From JAFECT01 sp963838235 (GTDB lineage: Bacteria > Pseudomonadota > Alphaproteobacteria > Caulobacterales > Caulobacteraceae), in NCBI GenBank assembly GCA_963838235.1, contig CAWIQJ010000003.1, forward strand, positions 124,001 through 188,000: DNA of 64,000 nucleotides. The letters run 5' to 3'. The translations under genes were made by a program, and so were the position numbers. The notes below the pieces were generated by a model that saw only the letters and a program-made list of their open reading frames with translations, had not been told where the DNA came from and made no database searches. Positions within the stretch are counted from its first letter, which is position 1; each line of letters opens with the position of its first letter. Positions 25,418 through 34,044 of this stretch are shown here, piece after piece.

Positions 25418-25761
25418 GCGTGCATCCGGTCCCAGACCTCGAACTCATAGGCGATGCAGCGCGAGATCAGGGTCCGCCACACCGGCTCGGCGATGGCGGG
25501 ATCGAGGCCGTGCACGCCGGCGTGTGCCTTCACCCGCGCGATCACCTGTTCGATGCGGGCCTCGTCGTGGACGACGTTGCGGTCGGCCTTGATGCGGGCG
25601 GCCGCATCCATATAGCCCTGGCGCTGGGCCAAGAGTTCGACCAGGGCGCGGTCGAGGGCGTCGACGCCCTGGCGCACCTCGGTCATGGTCTGGCAATCCT
25701 GGGCCGCCGGCCGGGGATCGATGGCGATGTGGGTAGGAGATGACTGGGTGCGGGAAGACAT
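25393..25761 (-). CDS. Chorismate mutase (AroQ class)
   Basis: 122 residues from the ATG at 25761 (an ATG at 25686 would remove a 25-residue tail lacking homology). All-helical AroQ fold: RQGVDALDRALVELLAQRQG, AAARIKADRN (catalytic Lys), VHDEARIEQVIARVKAHA, and PVWRTLISRCIAYE. Converts chorismate to prephenate for Phe and Tyr. Not fused to prephenate dehydratase. Divergent from the ferredoxin-NADP reductase gene and overlapping the Hpt gene end by 25 bases on the opposite strand. Confidence 0.88.
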   Translation of the reverse strand: MSSRTQSSPTHIAIDPRPAAQDCQTMTEVRQGVDALDRALVELLAQRQGYMDAAARIKADRNVVHDEARIEQVIARVKAHAGVHGLDPAIAEPVWRTLISRCIAYEFEVWDRMHAQVGARSD

Positions 25762-25815
25762 GGCGCGCGGTTTAGGCGGTTTTTCGCCGCCTCGCCAGGG
25801 CAGGCGAGGGCGCGG

Positions 25816-26893
25816 ATGACCCACCCCGGAAAGGCCGTGGTGATCGCCGAGCCGGGCGAGACGCACGCGACCGACGTCATCATCGTGGGCGCGGGCCCGG
25901 TGGGCCTGTTCGCGGTGTTCGAGCTCGGCCTGCTCGACATGAAGTCGCATCTGGTCGACATCCTCGACCGGCCCGGCGGCCAGTGCGCCGAGCTCTATCC
26001 CGAGAAGCCGATCTACGACATTCCAGGCTTCCCGGTGATCTCGGGCCAGGAGATCATCGACAAACTGATCGAACAGATCGCGCCGTTCGATCCGGTGTTC
26101 CACCTCGCGGAGATGGCGACCGCGCTGGTGAAAACCGACGATGGCAAGTGGCGGCTGACCACCGACATGGGCACGACCATCGAGGCGCCGGTGCTGGTGA
26201 TCGCCGCCGGCGGCGGTTCGTTCCAGCCGAAGAAGCCGCCGATCCCCGACATCGACGCCTTCGAGCACGGCGGCGCCGGTCACGGCGTGCACTATGCGGT
26301 GCGTCGCATGGAGGACTTTCGCGGCAAGCGGCTGGTGATCTCCGGCGGCGGCGACAGCGCGCTCGATTGGACCCTGAACCTGCAGCCGATCGCGCAGTCC
26401 CTGACCCTGGTGCACCGCCGCGACGACTTCCGCGCCGCGCCGCATTCGGTCTCGCGCATGCGGACACTTGTGGCCGAGGGGAAGGTCGATCTGGTCATCG
26501 GTCAGGCGACGCGTTTGAACGGCGACGGCGGCAAGCTCGCGTCGGTGAGCATCGAAATGGCGCCGGGCGGAAGCCCGTGCAATCGAGGCGGACGCCTTCC
26601 TGCCCTTCTTCGGCCTGACCATGAAGCTCGGCCCCGTCGCGGAGTTCGGCCTGAACCTGCACGAAAACCTGATCCCGGTGGACACCGAGAAGTTCGAGAC
26701 GTCGACGCCGACCATCTTCGCCGTCGGTGACATCAACCACTATCCGGGCAAGCTGAAACTGATCCTCTCCGGCTTCCACGAAACCGCGCTGATGGCGCAA
26801 CAGGCGTTCCGCTATGTCTATCCGGATAGGAAGCTGCGCTTCCAGTACACGACGAGCTCGTCAGACCTGCAGCGCAAGCTTGGCGTGAAGTGA
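25816..26893 (+). CDS. Ferredoxin-NADP(+) reductase (TrxR-like type), frameshifted
   Basis: ~358 residues of the thioredoxin-reductase-like FNR2 family found in Bacillus, Rhodopseudomonas and relatives. FAD motif VIIVGAGPVGLFAVFELG, then GGQCAELYPEKPIYDIPGFP (diagnostic for this FNR type), NADP motif VISGGGDSALDWTLNL, and C-terminal FAD motif TIFAVGDINHYPGKLKLILSG. No CxxC redox centre, which separates it from thioredoxin reductase. One indel near 26570 splits the frame; the second half begins around AIEADAFLPFFGLTMKLG. Electron transfer between NADPH and ferredoxin; a [2Fe-2S] ferredoxin is encoded at 28313. Confidence 0.88.
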
Positions 26894-26896
26894 CCA

Positions 26897-27112
26897 GTTC
26901 CTCCCCCGGCCGAAGGCCGCAGGGGAGGGGGACCATGCGAGCGAAGTCGAAGCATGGTGGAGGGGCCGGCGCGACGTTCAGGGATTAGCACGCGAACGAC
27001 ATCACGACGCGTTGTGTTTGGAGTTTCAACTAGCCAACGTCAGCGCCGGCCCCTCCACCATGCTTCGCATGGTCCCCCTCCCCTACGCGCTGCGCGCGGG
27101 GGAGGAACTGCG
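26897..27112. repeat. Long imperfect inverted repeat (intergenic element)
   Basis: Arms pair GTTCCTCCCCC...GGGGCCGGCGC (26897-26975) with GCGCCGGCCCCTCC...GGGGGAGGAAC (27042-27112); inside each arm is a smaller hairpin around GGGGGACCATGCG / GCATGGTGGAGGGG. The same unit recurs at 58976-59197, and a relative flanks the transposon at 50536. Looks like a non-autonomous, MITE-like or REP-type extragenic element. No coding capacity. Confidence 0.7.
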
Positions 27113-27125
27113 CTGCGTGTGTGAC

Positions 27126-27614
27126 CTACTGCCCCGCCGGCGGGCACCCGTCGAACTTACCCGCCTTGGCGATGGTCAGTTTGTGCAGGTTGAACTTCGC
27201 CGCCGGGGCCATCGAGCCGTGGCCGCGGCCGGTGAACAGGTCGATTTGCGAGCCCTTGATCGCGCCGCCGGTGTCGGACGCATACCAGTAACCGTCATGC
27301 ACGCCGCCGCCGGGCAGGGGCATGCCGACTGTCTCGGCGATGAACAGAATCGTGCGCCGCGGAATCACCGTCGGATCGACCGCGACCGTGCGCATCGGCA
27401 CCGGCCGGCAGCCGAGCGAGTTCTTCGAATCTCCACCGCCACCGCCCGCGTGATAGAGCGTCGCGCGCAGGATCCAGTGCGGGATGAAACTTGCCGTGGC
27501 GATCCGCTGGCCCGGCGAATGGGCGATCGGCGCCTTTTCGGAATTGTCGGCAATCGAACTCGATGCGAAGCCGAACACGAGCAACGCAACCAAGCCGCCG
27601 AGAAGAGGTCGCAT
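27126..27614 (-). CDS. Secreted 3D-domain protein
   Basis: 162 residues from the ATG at 27614; signal peptide LLGGLVALLVFGFASSSIA. The mature domain is a 3D (Asp-Asp-Asp) domain, a double-psi barrel as in MltA and Rpf-associated proteins: ILRATLYHAGGGG, MRTVAVDPTVIPRRTILFI, and YASDTGGAIKGSQIDLFTGRG, with the three aspartates visible. Such domains bind or cleave peptidoglycan (lytic transglycosylase-like). It lacks the full MltA N-terminal barrel, so activity is uncertain. Single gene, divergent from the GST gene. Confidence 0.83.
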   Translation of the reverse strand: MRPLLGGLVALLVFGFASSSIADNSEKAPIAHSPGQRIATASFIPHWILRATLYHAGGGGGDSKNSLGCRPVPMRTVAVDPTVIPRRTILFIAETVGMPLPGGGVHDGYWYASDTGGAIKGSQIDLFTGRGHGSMAPAAKFNLHKLTIAKAGKFDGCPPAGQ

Positions 27615-27707
27615 GATCGGCCTTTTTTCTCGTGACGCGCCGGGCGCCGGACACTTAGTCTCGTAGAGCCGGGGGTTTTCCCGGCCAATTTGGGCGGCTT
27701 TGTGGCC

Positions 27708-28313
27708 ATGCGCGTATACGGCGACTCCATCTCCGGCAACTGCCACAAGGTGAAGTGGGTCTGTGATCTGCTTGAAATTCCTTACGAATGGCGTGAAACC
27801 AGCGCGCTCGACGGGAGCACCCGCAGGCCCGATTTCCTGGCCATAAACCCCGGCGGGCAGGTGCCCGCGGTGGTGCTGGACGACGGCCGTTCGCTCGGCC
27901 AGTCCAACGCCATCATCCTTTACCTGGCCGAGGGTTCGCCGCTGATTCCGGCCGACGCCTACGACCGCGCCCGCGTGCTGGAGTGGATGTTCTGGGAACA
28001 GTACAGCCACGAACCCTATGTCGCGGTGCGCCGCTTTCAGCTGCACTACCTGAAGCGGTCCCCCGACGACCTCGACCCTAAGCTGTTCGAGCGCGGATCG
28101 AGCGCCCTGCAGCGGATGGAGGTCGCGCTCGAAGCGTCGCCATACCTGGTGGGACCGTCGTTGAGCCTCGCCGACATCGCCCTGGTCGCTTACACGCGCA
28201 TGGCCGGGGAGGGCGGCTTCGACCTCGCGCTCTATCCGACGATTCGCCGTTGGATCAGCCGCGTCGAACACGACCTCGATGTCGGCGCCTACGAGGATCA
28301 GGTTCCCGCCTGA
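27708..28313 (+). CDS. Glutathione S-transferase family protein
   Basis: 201 residues from the ATG at 27708. N-terminal thioredoxin fold with GNCHKVKWVCDLLEIPYEW, the cis-proline motif INPGGQVPAVV, and the GSH-binding SNAIILYLAE. C-terminal helical domain includes SLSLADIALVAYTRMA, the N-capping box. Likely conjugates or reduces xenobiotics; substrate unknown. Its TGA overlaps the ATG of the ferredoxin gene (TGATG), so the two are co-translated. Confidence 0.9.
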   Translation: MRVYGDSISGNCHKVKWVCDLLEIPYEWRETSALDGSTRRPDFLAINPGGQVPAVVLDDGRSLGQSNAIILYLAEGSPLIPADAYDRARVLEWMFWEQYSHEPYVAVRRFQLHYLKRSPDDLDPKLFERGSSALQRMEVALEASPYLVGPSLSLADIALVAYTRMAGEGGFDLALYPTIRRWISRVEHDLDVGAYEDQVPA

Positions 28314-28639
28314 TGGATGACGACGAACTCCACATCGTCTGCACCGACCGCGAGGGCGCGACCCATCGCCTGCCCGCACTCGAAGGCTGGAGCGTGATGG
28401 AGATCGTCAAGGACGCGGGCCTGCCGCTGAAGGCGGAGTGCGGCGGCGCGCTCGCCTGCGCGACCTGCCACGTCTATGTGTCGCCCGACTGGGTCGGGAA
28501 ACTTTCCCCAAAGTCGCGCGAAGAGGACGAAAAGCTGGACGAGGCCTTCATGGTCAAACCGGTGTCACGACTGTCGTGTCAAATCCTGATGTCGCCCGGC
28601 CTCGACGGGCTCGAGATCATCCTGGCCCCGGAGGGCTGA
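28313..28639 (+). CDS. [2Fe-2S] ferredoxin (adrenodoxin type)
   Basis: 108 residues. Cluster ligands C43, C49, C52 and C89 in the pattern CGGALACATC...LSC, matching the vertebrate/putidaredoxin-type ferredoxins (Cx5Cx2Cx36C). LEGWSVMEIVKDAGLPLKAE and RLSCQILM are family signatures. Donates electrons to monooxygenases, Fe-S assembly or other reductive enzymes. A TrxR-like ferredoxin-NADP reductase is encoded 1.4 kb upstream (25816) and is a candidate partner, though such reductases are not specific. Overlaps the GST stop. Confidence 0.93.
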   Translation: MDDDELHIVCTDREGATHRLPALEGWSVMEIVKDAGLPLKAECGGALACATCHVYVSPDWVGKLSPKSREEDEKLDEAFMVKPVSRLSCQILMSPGLDGLEIILAPEG

Positions 28640-28646
28640 TTTACCC

Positions 28647-29663
28647 ATGCGTACGAAATCGATCTGGGCGGCCGCGCCTGTCATAGCGCTCGCGCTCTGC
28701 GCCGCCCCCGCCGCCCTGGCCTGGGGCTCCATGGGTCACCGCGAGATCGGCTTCGTTGCCATCAGGGCCCTGCCGGACGAGCTGCCGGCCTTTCTGCGCA
28801 CGGAGGCGTCGGCGACCGCCGTGGGCGAGTTGTCGCGCGAACCGGACCGTTGGCGCGACGCGGGCAAGATCCACGACACCGACCGCGACCCTGCGCACTT
28901 CGTCAACATCGACGACGAGGGCCACGTCTTCCACGGCCCGGCGATCGACCAGCTGCCGCCGACGCGCGAAGAGTACGACCAGGCGATCCGCGCCGCGGGC
29001 GCCTACGACATGACCAAGGTCGGCTGGCTGCCCTATTCCATCGTCGACACTTGGCAACAGGTGGCCAAGGACTTCTCCTATTGGCGCGTCGACACCGCCG
29101 CGATGGAAGCGGCGAAAACGCCGCAGATGAAGGCGTGGTTCGAAGCGGACCGCACCGAGCGCGAAAAGCTGATCCAGCGCGACATCGGTGAGATGTCCCA
29201 CTACGTCGGCGACGCCAGCCAGCCGATGCACGTCACCATCCACTACAACGGCTGGGGCCCGTTCCCGAACCCGGACGGTTACACCCTGGAAAAGATCCAC
29301 TCGCCGCTCGAGGGGATCTATGTGCACCAGAACATCAAGGCCGACATGGTGGCTGCGAAACTGTCGCCCTACGCGCCGTGCGCCGGCCCGATCGAGCCGT
29401 GTGTGGTGGCCTATCTGGAAGCGACGCGCAGCCAGGTGGTTCCGTTGTACCGCCTGCAAAAGGCCGGCGGCTTCAACCCGGGCGATCCGCGCGGGGTGAC
29501 GTTCATGACGGAACGGTTGGCGGCGGGTTCGTCAAAGCTGCGCGACCTGATCGTGGATGCGTGGAAGGCGAGCGAGACCTTGGGCGTGGGTTATCCGGCA
29601 ATCACCGTGGCCGACGTGCACGCCGGCGCGGATGCGTACGCGTCCCTGTACGGAACGGATTGA
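28647..29663 (+). CDS. Secreted S1/P1-type nuclease
   Basis: 338 residues. A signal peptide ends ...APAALA, leaving mature Trp1 in WGSMGHREIGFVA, as required since the N-terminal Trp is a zinc ligand in P1 nuclease. Other Zn ligands: DPAHFVNID (His/Asp), MSHYVGDASQPMHVTIHYN (HxxxDxxQPxH) and the following H. Zinc-dependent cleavage of single-stranded nucleic acid, releasing 5'-nucleotides in the periplasm. Seven bases after the ferredoxin stop, so possibly in the same transcript though functionally unrelated. Confidence 0.92.
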   Translation: MRTKSIWAAAPVIALALCAAPAALAWGSMGHREIGFVAIRALPDELPAFLRTEASATAVGELSREPDRWRDAGKIHDTDRDPAHFVNIDDEGHVFHGPAIDQLPPTREEYDQAIRAAGAYDMTKVGWLPYSIVDTWQQVAKDFSYWRVDTAAMEAAKTPQMKAWFEADRTEREKLIQRDIGEMSHYVGDASQPMHVTIHYNGWGPFPNPDGYTLEKIHSPLEGIYVHQNIKADMVAAKLSPYAPCAGPIEPCVVAYLEATRSQVVPLYRLQKAGGFNPGDPRGVTFMTERLAAGSSKLRDLIVDAWKASETLGVGYPAITVADVHAGADAYASLYGTD

Positions 29664-29682
29664 CGTAACGTTTTCCATTTTT

Positions 29683-29813
29683 CCGTCATCCCGGGCTTGT
29701 CCCGGGATCCGCGGCAAGTGTTCGAACTCTTCTGGTGGAAGGTTCGCGCAAGCGCTCACACAACCCAAGCAGTGAGTTCACGCGCAGACCCCGGCACAAG
29801 GCCGGGGTGACGG
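29683..29813. repeat. Paired CCGTCAYCCCGG extragenic palindromes
   Basis: CCGTCATCCCGGGCTTGTCCCGGG at the left faces CCCCGGCACAAGGCCGGGGTGACGG at the right, giving inverted arms that are also internally palindromic, with ~85 bases between. A typical extragenic repeat of alphaproteobacteria. It may serve as terminator between the convergent nuclease and vWA genes. Confidence 0.65.
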
Positions 29814-29843
29814 ATAAAACTTAGGTGTGAGGGTCGCTAGGGC

Positions 29844-31019
29844 CTACCGCCCCAGCTGCCGCATCGCCCTGTCCAGCCCGTCGATGGTCAGCGGAAACAT
29901 CCGCTCTCCCAGTAACTCGCGGATCATCTGGGTCGACTGCGCGTACTCCCAGTACCGCTCCGCCGTCGGGTTCAGCCAGACGACCTTTTCGTAGATGTCG
30001 GTCACCCGTTTCAGCCACACCGCGCCGGCTTCCTCGTTCCAGTGCTCGACCGAACCGCCCGGCATGGCGATCTCGTAGGGACTCATCGAGGCATCGCCCA
30101 CGAACACCACCTTCCAGTCGCGCGGGAAGCGGTGCAGCACGTCCCAGGTCGCGAGCTTCTCGGTGTGGCGGCGGCGATTGTCCTTCCACACGCCCTCGTA
30201 GAGGCAGTTGTGGAAATAGAAGAACTCCAGGTGCTTGAACTCGGTCTTGGCCGCCGAGAACAGCTCCTCGCAGAGCTTCACATGCCCATCCATCGAGCCG
30301 CCGATGTCGAGCAGCAGCAGCACCTTCACCGTGTTGCGCCGTTCGGGCCGCATCTGGATGTCGAGATAGCCGTGCCGCGCGGTGGCGTCGATCGTCTCGT
30401 CGAGATCGAGTTCGTCGGGCGCTCCCTCGCGCGCCCATTTACGCAGGCGGCGCAGCGCGATCTTGATGTTGCGCGTGCCCAGTTCGACGCTGTCGTCGAG
30501 GTTCTTGTACTCGCGTTTGTCCCAGACCTTCACCGCGCGACCGTTGCGCCCGGTCTCCTGGCCGATGCGGACGCCTTCGGGACTATAGCCGTAGGCGCCG
30601 AAGGGCGAGGTCCCCGCCGTGCCGATCCATTTCGAGCCGCCCTGGTGGCGCCCCTTTGTTCCTCGAGCCGCTTCTTCAACTCGTCCATCAACTTCTCGAA
30701 CCCGCCCAGCGCCTGGATCTGCGCCTTCTCCTCGTCGGTGAGGAAGCGTTCGTTCAGCTTGCGCAGCCATTCTTCCGGGAATCTGCGCGAGCAAGCTGTC
30801 GTCGACGGTCTCGATGCCTTTGAACACATGGCCGAACACCCGGTCGAACTTGTCGAGGTTTTTCTCGTCCTTCACCAGCGCCGCGCGCGACAGATAGTAG
30901 AACTCCTCGGTCCGCCGCCCGATCACGTCGCGGTCCATCGCCTCCATCAGCGCCAGATACTCCTTGAGGGAGACCGGAACCTTGGCGTCGCGCAGTTCGG
31001 TGAAGAAGCGGAGGAACAT
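29844..31019 (-). CDS. vWA domain (CoxE-like) protein, internal compensated frameshift
   Basis: 391 residues from the ATG at 31019. FLRFFTELRDAKVPVSLKEY is the CoxE/COG3552 N-terminus. The vWA domain carries the altered MIDAS motif LLLDIGGSMDGH, then FFYFHNCLYEGVW and VVFVGDASMSPYEI. Between about 30785 and 30655 the frame is shifted and then restored; the neighbouring frame supplies the expected EEWLRKLNERFLTDEEKAQI. Two compensating indels therefore garble ~43 residues. Family members work with MoxR AAA ATPases in metal-enzyme maturation, but no MoxR gene is in view. Last gene of a three-gene minus-strand operon. Confidence 0.85.
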   Translation of the reverse strand: MFLRFFTELRDAKVPVSLKEYLALMEAMDRDVIGRRTEEFYYLSRAALVKDEKNLDKFDRVFGHVFKGIETVDDSLLAQIPGRMAAQAERTLPHRRGEGADPGAGRVREVDGRVEEAARGTKGRHQGGSKWIGTAGTSPFGAYGYSPEGVRIGQETGRNGRAVKVWDKREYKNLDDSVELGTRNIKIALRRLRKWAREGAPDELDLDETIDATARHGYLDIQMRPERRNTVKVLLLLDIGGSMDGHVKLCEELFSAAKTEFKHLEFFYFHNCLYEGVWKDNRRRHTEKLATWDVLHRFPRDWKVVFVGDASMSPYEIAMPGGSVEHWNEEAGAVWLKRVTDIYEKVVWLNPTAERYWEYAQSTQMIRELLGERMFPLTIDGLDRAMRQLGR

Positions 31020-31024
31020 GGGGG

Positions 31025-31543
31025 CTAGTGTGCCCCTTCCGACCCGCCGGCGTCCAGTATCCACAGGGCGTCGGCCGCGGAGTCCATCGGACAGCCGGCA
31101 AGGTCGCGAACGCCTTCGGGGAATCGGACGGTCATCACGATCTGTTCGCCGTTGTCGCAAGCCGCAGCGTCCCAGGTTCGCGCACGCATCAGGCTCTCCA
31201 GTCGCGCCACGTCCGCGGACGACAGGTCGCTGCGCGTGGCCATCGGCGTCGCGCGATCGTAGCCGCCGTCCGCCGCCGGGAGCTCGACGCGTTCCACCGT
31301 CCAGGACGCGGCATTGTTCCGGAACGCTACGATGCTGATCCTTCCACCCTTGCGGACGATGACGATGCGGATAGCGGCAGCTCTCAGATCGGTGCCGAAG
31401 CGCACCCGTGCGCGCAGTTCGGCTTCGATGCGATGCGCCGCCGTTGCGGCCAGATCCGTGCGGGCTTCCTCGGACCGTTGTTGCAGATGCTGGTTGTAGG
31501 GGTCGGAAAGGAGCGCCAAGGCGATGACGACGGCGGCGAGCAC
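31025..31543 (-). CDS. Hypothetical exported protein
   Basis: 172 residues with an N-terminal hydrophobic segment (LAAVVIALALLSDP) that is a signal anchor. The remainder is soluble with ARTWDAAACDNGEQIVMTVRF and DLAGCPMDSAADALWILD; two Cys may form a disulfide. No family recognised. Four to five bases separate it from the GNAT gene upstream and the vWA gene downstream, so all three are probably one transcript. Confidence 0.6.
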   Translation of the reverse strand: MLAAVVIALALLSDPYNQHLQQRSEEARTDLAATAAHRIEAELRARVRFGTDLRAAAIRIVIVRKGGRISIVAFRNNAASWTVERVELPAADGGYDRATPMATRSDLSSADVARLESLMRARTWDAAACDNGEQIVMTVRFPEGVRDLAGCPMDSAADALWILDAGGSEGAH

Positions 31544-31547
31544 AGGC

Positions 31548-32063
31548 TCAGCTCCGCATCAGGATGAATTCCTGGTCGCGGGTTTCGCCGACCGCGAACT
31601 GGTACTCACCGGCCTTGGAGAAGCCGTAGCGCTGGTAGAGCCGCTGGGCCTTGTGGTTTTCGCTCCACACCCCGATCCACACCGGCCCCTCGAAGGTCGC
31701 GTCGATCCAGGCCAACGACCGGTCCATCAGCTCACGCCCCAGGCCTGTGCCCTGGGCGGAGCGGCGCAGGTAGATGCGCTTCAGTTCGCCGTGGGCGGCG
31801 CTGACCTCGGCGTGGGGAAGGGCGCAGGGGCACGACTGGGCGTAACCGATGGCCTGACCCTCGGCGTCCTCGGCGATCAGCCAATACTGGCGCGGCCCGG
31901 CGATCTCCGCGCGCAGTTTTTCCACCTCGTAGGAGCTACGGAGGAACGTCTCCAGGTCTTCGGCAGGGTAGAGGTGGCCGAAGGTCTCGACGAAGGTCTC
32001 GCGCGCCAGCCACGACAGGGTGGGCGCATCGTCGGGACCGGCCAGGCGAATGGCGTAGCTCAT
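31548..32063 (-). CDS. GNAT-family N-acetyltransferase
   Basis: 171 residues. Acetyl-CoA binding motif A is visible as LKRIYLRRSAQGTGLGRELMD (R/QxxGxG/A form), followed by VWIGVWSENHKAQRLYQRYGF (motif B). N-terminal IRLAGPDDAPTLSWLARETF is typical of GNAT enzymes. Acceptor substrate unknown. First gene of the GNAT-hypothetical-vWA unit. Confidence 0.88.
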   Translation of the reverse strand: MSYAIRLAGPDDAPTLSWLARETFVETFGHLYPAEDLETFLRSSYEVEKLRAEIAGPRQYWLIAEDAEGQAIGYAQSCPCALPHAEVSAAHGELKRIYLRRSAQGTGLGRELMDRSLAWIDATFEGPVWIGVWSENHKAQRLYQRYGFSKAGEYQFAVGETRDQEFILMRS

Positions 32064-32136
32064 GGCCGAGGCATAGCGAGACCGCGGCGCGGTTTAAAGG
32101 GGTTCCTCGCCGAGAGTTGGCCGCTAGACTACCCCG

Positions 32137-33061
32137 ATGACGGTCGCGCTCTACACCCACCCCGACATGCTGGATCACCAGCCCCGGCGCCGGCCATCCG
32201 GAGCGGCCCGAGCGGTTGGAGGCGGTGCTGGGCGGGCTCGACGCGGCAACGGGTCTCGACCTCGACCGGCGCGAGGCCATCGAGGCGAGCGTCGAGGATC
32301 TCGAACGCGTGCATCCCGCCGCCTACGTGCAACGCCTGATCGACGCCTCGCCGCAGACCGGGGTGCGCAGCCTCGATGCGGACACGACGCTCTCGCCCGG
32401 CAGCATCCGCGCGGCGCGGCTCGCGGCCGGCGCGGTGGTGCAGGCGGTGCGCGCCGTAGCAACTGGCGAGACCGAGCGCGCCTTCTGCGCGGTGCGGCCG
32501 CCGGGCCATCACGCGACGCCGGACGAAGCCATGGGCTTCTGCCTGTTCTCGTCCGTCGCGGTCGGCGCGCGCACAGCGCAGAGCCTCGGCCTCACCCGTG
32601 TCGCGGTGGTCGATTTCGACGTACACCACGGCAACGGCACCGAGGCCGCCTTCGCCGCCGACGCAGATCTGTTCCTGGGCTCGATCCACCAGTCGCCGCT
32701 CTATCCCGGCACCGGCGCCGAAAGCTTCACCGGCGTCGGCAACATCTGTAACGCCACCGTGCCGCCGCATGCGCCGCGCGAGCTGTGGCGGCGCCTGTTC
32801 GAGGCGCGAATCATCGCGGCGCTGGACGCCTTCCGCCCGGACCTGGTGCTCATCTCCGCCGGCTTCGACGCCCACCGGCGCGACCCGCTGGCGCACCAGT
32901 CGCTGGAGGCGGAGGACTACGCCTGGGCCACCCGCGCGGTGGTCGAGGCGTCCAAGCCCACGGCGCGGGGCCGGGTTGTCTCGTCCCTCGAGGGCGGTTA
33001 CGACCTCGAGGCGCTGGGCCGTTCGGCTGCGGCGCATGTGCGGGCGTTGCAGGCGGCGTGA
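32137..33061 (+). CDS. Histone deacetylase-family protein (acetylpolyamine/acetoin-utilisation type), frameshifted
   Basis: ~308 residues. N-terminus TVALYTHPDMLDHQP, then an extra C in a C-run near 32187 shifts the frame; restored it reads GAGHPERPERLEAVLGG. Active-site signatures: RPPGHHATPDEAMGFC (His pair), VAVVDFDVHHGNGTEAAF (Zn Asp/His), SIHQSPLYPGTG and VLISAGFDAHRRDPL (Zn Asp). Bacterial members deacetylate acetylpolyamines or acetyl-lysine. Overlap or near-overlap with the histidine phosphatase gene downstream (24 bases) suggests an operon. Confidence 0.9.
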
Positions 33062-33084
33062 GCCAGCGTCGGCCGGCTCAGGGG

Positions 33085-33723
33085 ATGGCGATCGAAACGC
33101 TGGACACCGCACGGCCCCAGGCCTCCTCAGACGCTCAAACGGTCAAGCCGGGCGCCATCGTCCTGGCCCGCCACGGCGAGCCTGCGCTGTCGCGCCGCGT
33201 GCGACTCGATTCGGCCGGCTATCGCGACTGGTGGGCGACCTATGAGGGCGTGGGCCTGCTCGAAGGCCAGGTGCCTCCCGCGCACCTGCGCCGCGCCGCG
33301 CGCAAGGCGGGCGCGGTGTTTTCCTCCATCCGCCCGCGCTCCATCGAGACCGCGCGCGCCGTCTGCGGCGAACGGCCGTTCGTGGAGGATCCGCTGTTCG
33401 TCGAGGCGCCGTTGCCGCCGCCGCGCCTGCCGTCGTTCATCAAGCTGTCGCCGCGTTATTGGGGTGGGGTGGCCCGCTTCTGGTGGTGGGCCTTCAACCA
33501 TCACCAGGGGCAGGAGACCTACGCCCAGGCCCAGGACCGCGCCCGTCAGGCCGCCCGCAGCCTCGCGGCGATGGCCGAGGAGGGCGCAGACGTCCTGGTC
33601 CTCGCCCACGGCTTCTTCAACCATATGATCGGCGCGGAGCTGAAGCGGATCGGCTGGCGGCTCGCCCGTAACGAGGGTTACCGCTACTGGTCGACCCGCC
33701 GGTTCGAGAAGCGCGGAGGGTAA
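33085..33723 (+). CDS. Histidine phosphatase family protein
   Basis: 212 residues from the ATG at 33085. The RHG motif IVLARHGEP carries the phosphorylated histidine; a second catalytic His is in VLVLAHGFFNHMIGAEL. SSIRPRSIETARAV matches the family's conserved Arg block. Broad-specificity phosphatase or sixA-like protein phosphatase; substrate unknown. Follows the deacetylase gene by 24 bases. Confidence 0.85.
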   Translation: MAIETLDTARPQASSDAQTVKPGAIVLARHGEPALSRRVRLDSAGYRDWWATYEGVGLLEGQVPPAHLRRAARKAGAVFSSIRPRSIETARAVCGERPFVEDPLFVEAPLPPPRLPSFIKLSPRYWGGVARFWWWAFNHHQGQETYAQAQDRARQAARSLAAMAEEGADVLVLAHGFFNHMIGAELKRIGWRLARNEGYRYWSTRRFEKRGG

Positions 33724-33794
33724 CCAATCCGCCCCGTTGCTAGGACCTTGGCCCCCGTCTAGTTTGCCGCCTTCCAACCGCTTGGCTGCCCCCA

Positions 33795-34040
33795 ATGCCC
33801 GAAGCAAAAGACATCGGCCAACTCTCGTTCGAGGAAGCGCTCTCCGACCTGGAGAAGATCGTCGCCGAACTGGAGTCCGGCCAGGCCCCGCTCGAACGCT
33901 CCATCGAGATGTACGAGCGCGGCGCCAAGCTGAAGGCGCACTGCGAGGCCAAGCTGGAGGCCGCGCGCCTGCGCGTGGAGAAGATCGTGGTCGGCCCCGG
34001 CGGCGAGGCGCGCGCGGTCGAAGCGGCGTCCTTCGAGTAG
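33795..34040 (+). CDS. xseB: Exodeoxyribonuclease VII small subunit
   Basis: 81 residues. LSFEEALSDLEKIVAELESG followed by APLERSIEMYERGAKLKAHC is the XseB signature. Forms exonuclease VII with XseA (not in the window), degrading single-stranded DNA. It is five bases upstream of ispA, the standard xseB-ispA-dxs arrangement of proteobacteria. Length is typical. Confidence 0.95.
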   Translation: MPEAKDIGQLSFEEALSDLEKIVAELESGQAPLERSIEMYERGAKLKAHCEAKLEAARLRVEKIVVGPGGEARAVEAASFE

Positions 34041-34044
34041 GCCG

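Noticed and set aside
25393..26736. Long upstream extension of chorismate mutase to 447 codons
   Set aside because: The extra ~325 codons are antisense to the ferredoxin-NADP reductase; the ATG at 25761 gives the normal AroQ length.
27126..28379. Long upstream extension of the 3D-domain protein to 417 codons
   Set aside because: The extension is antisense to the GST gene; the ATG at 27614 starts a proper signal peptide.
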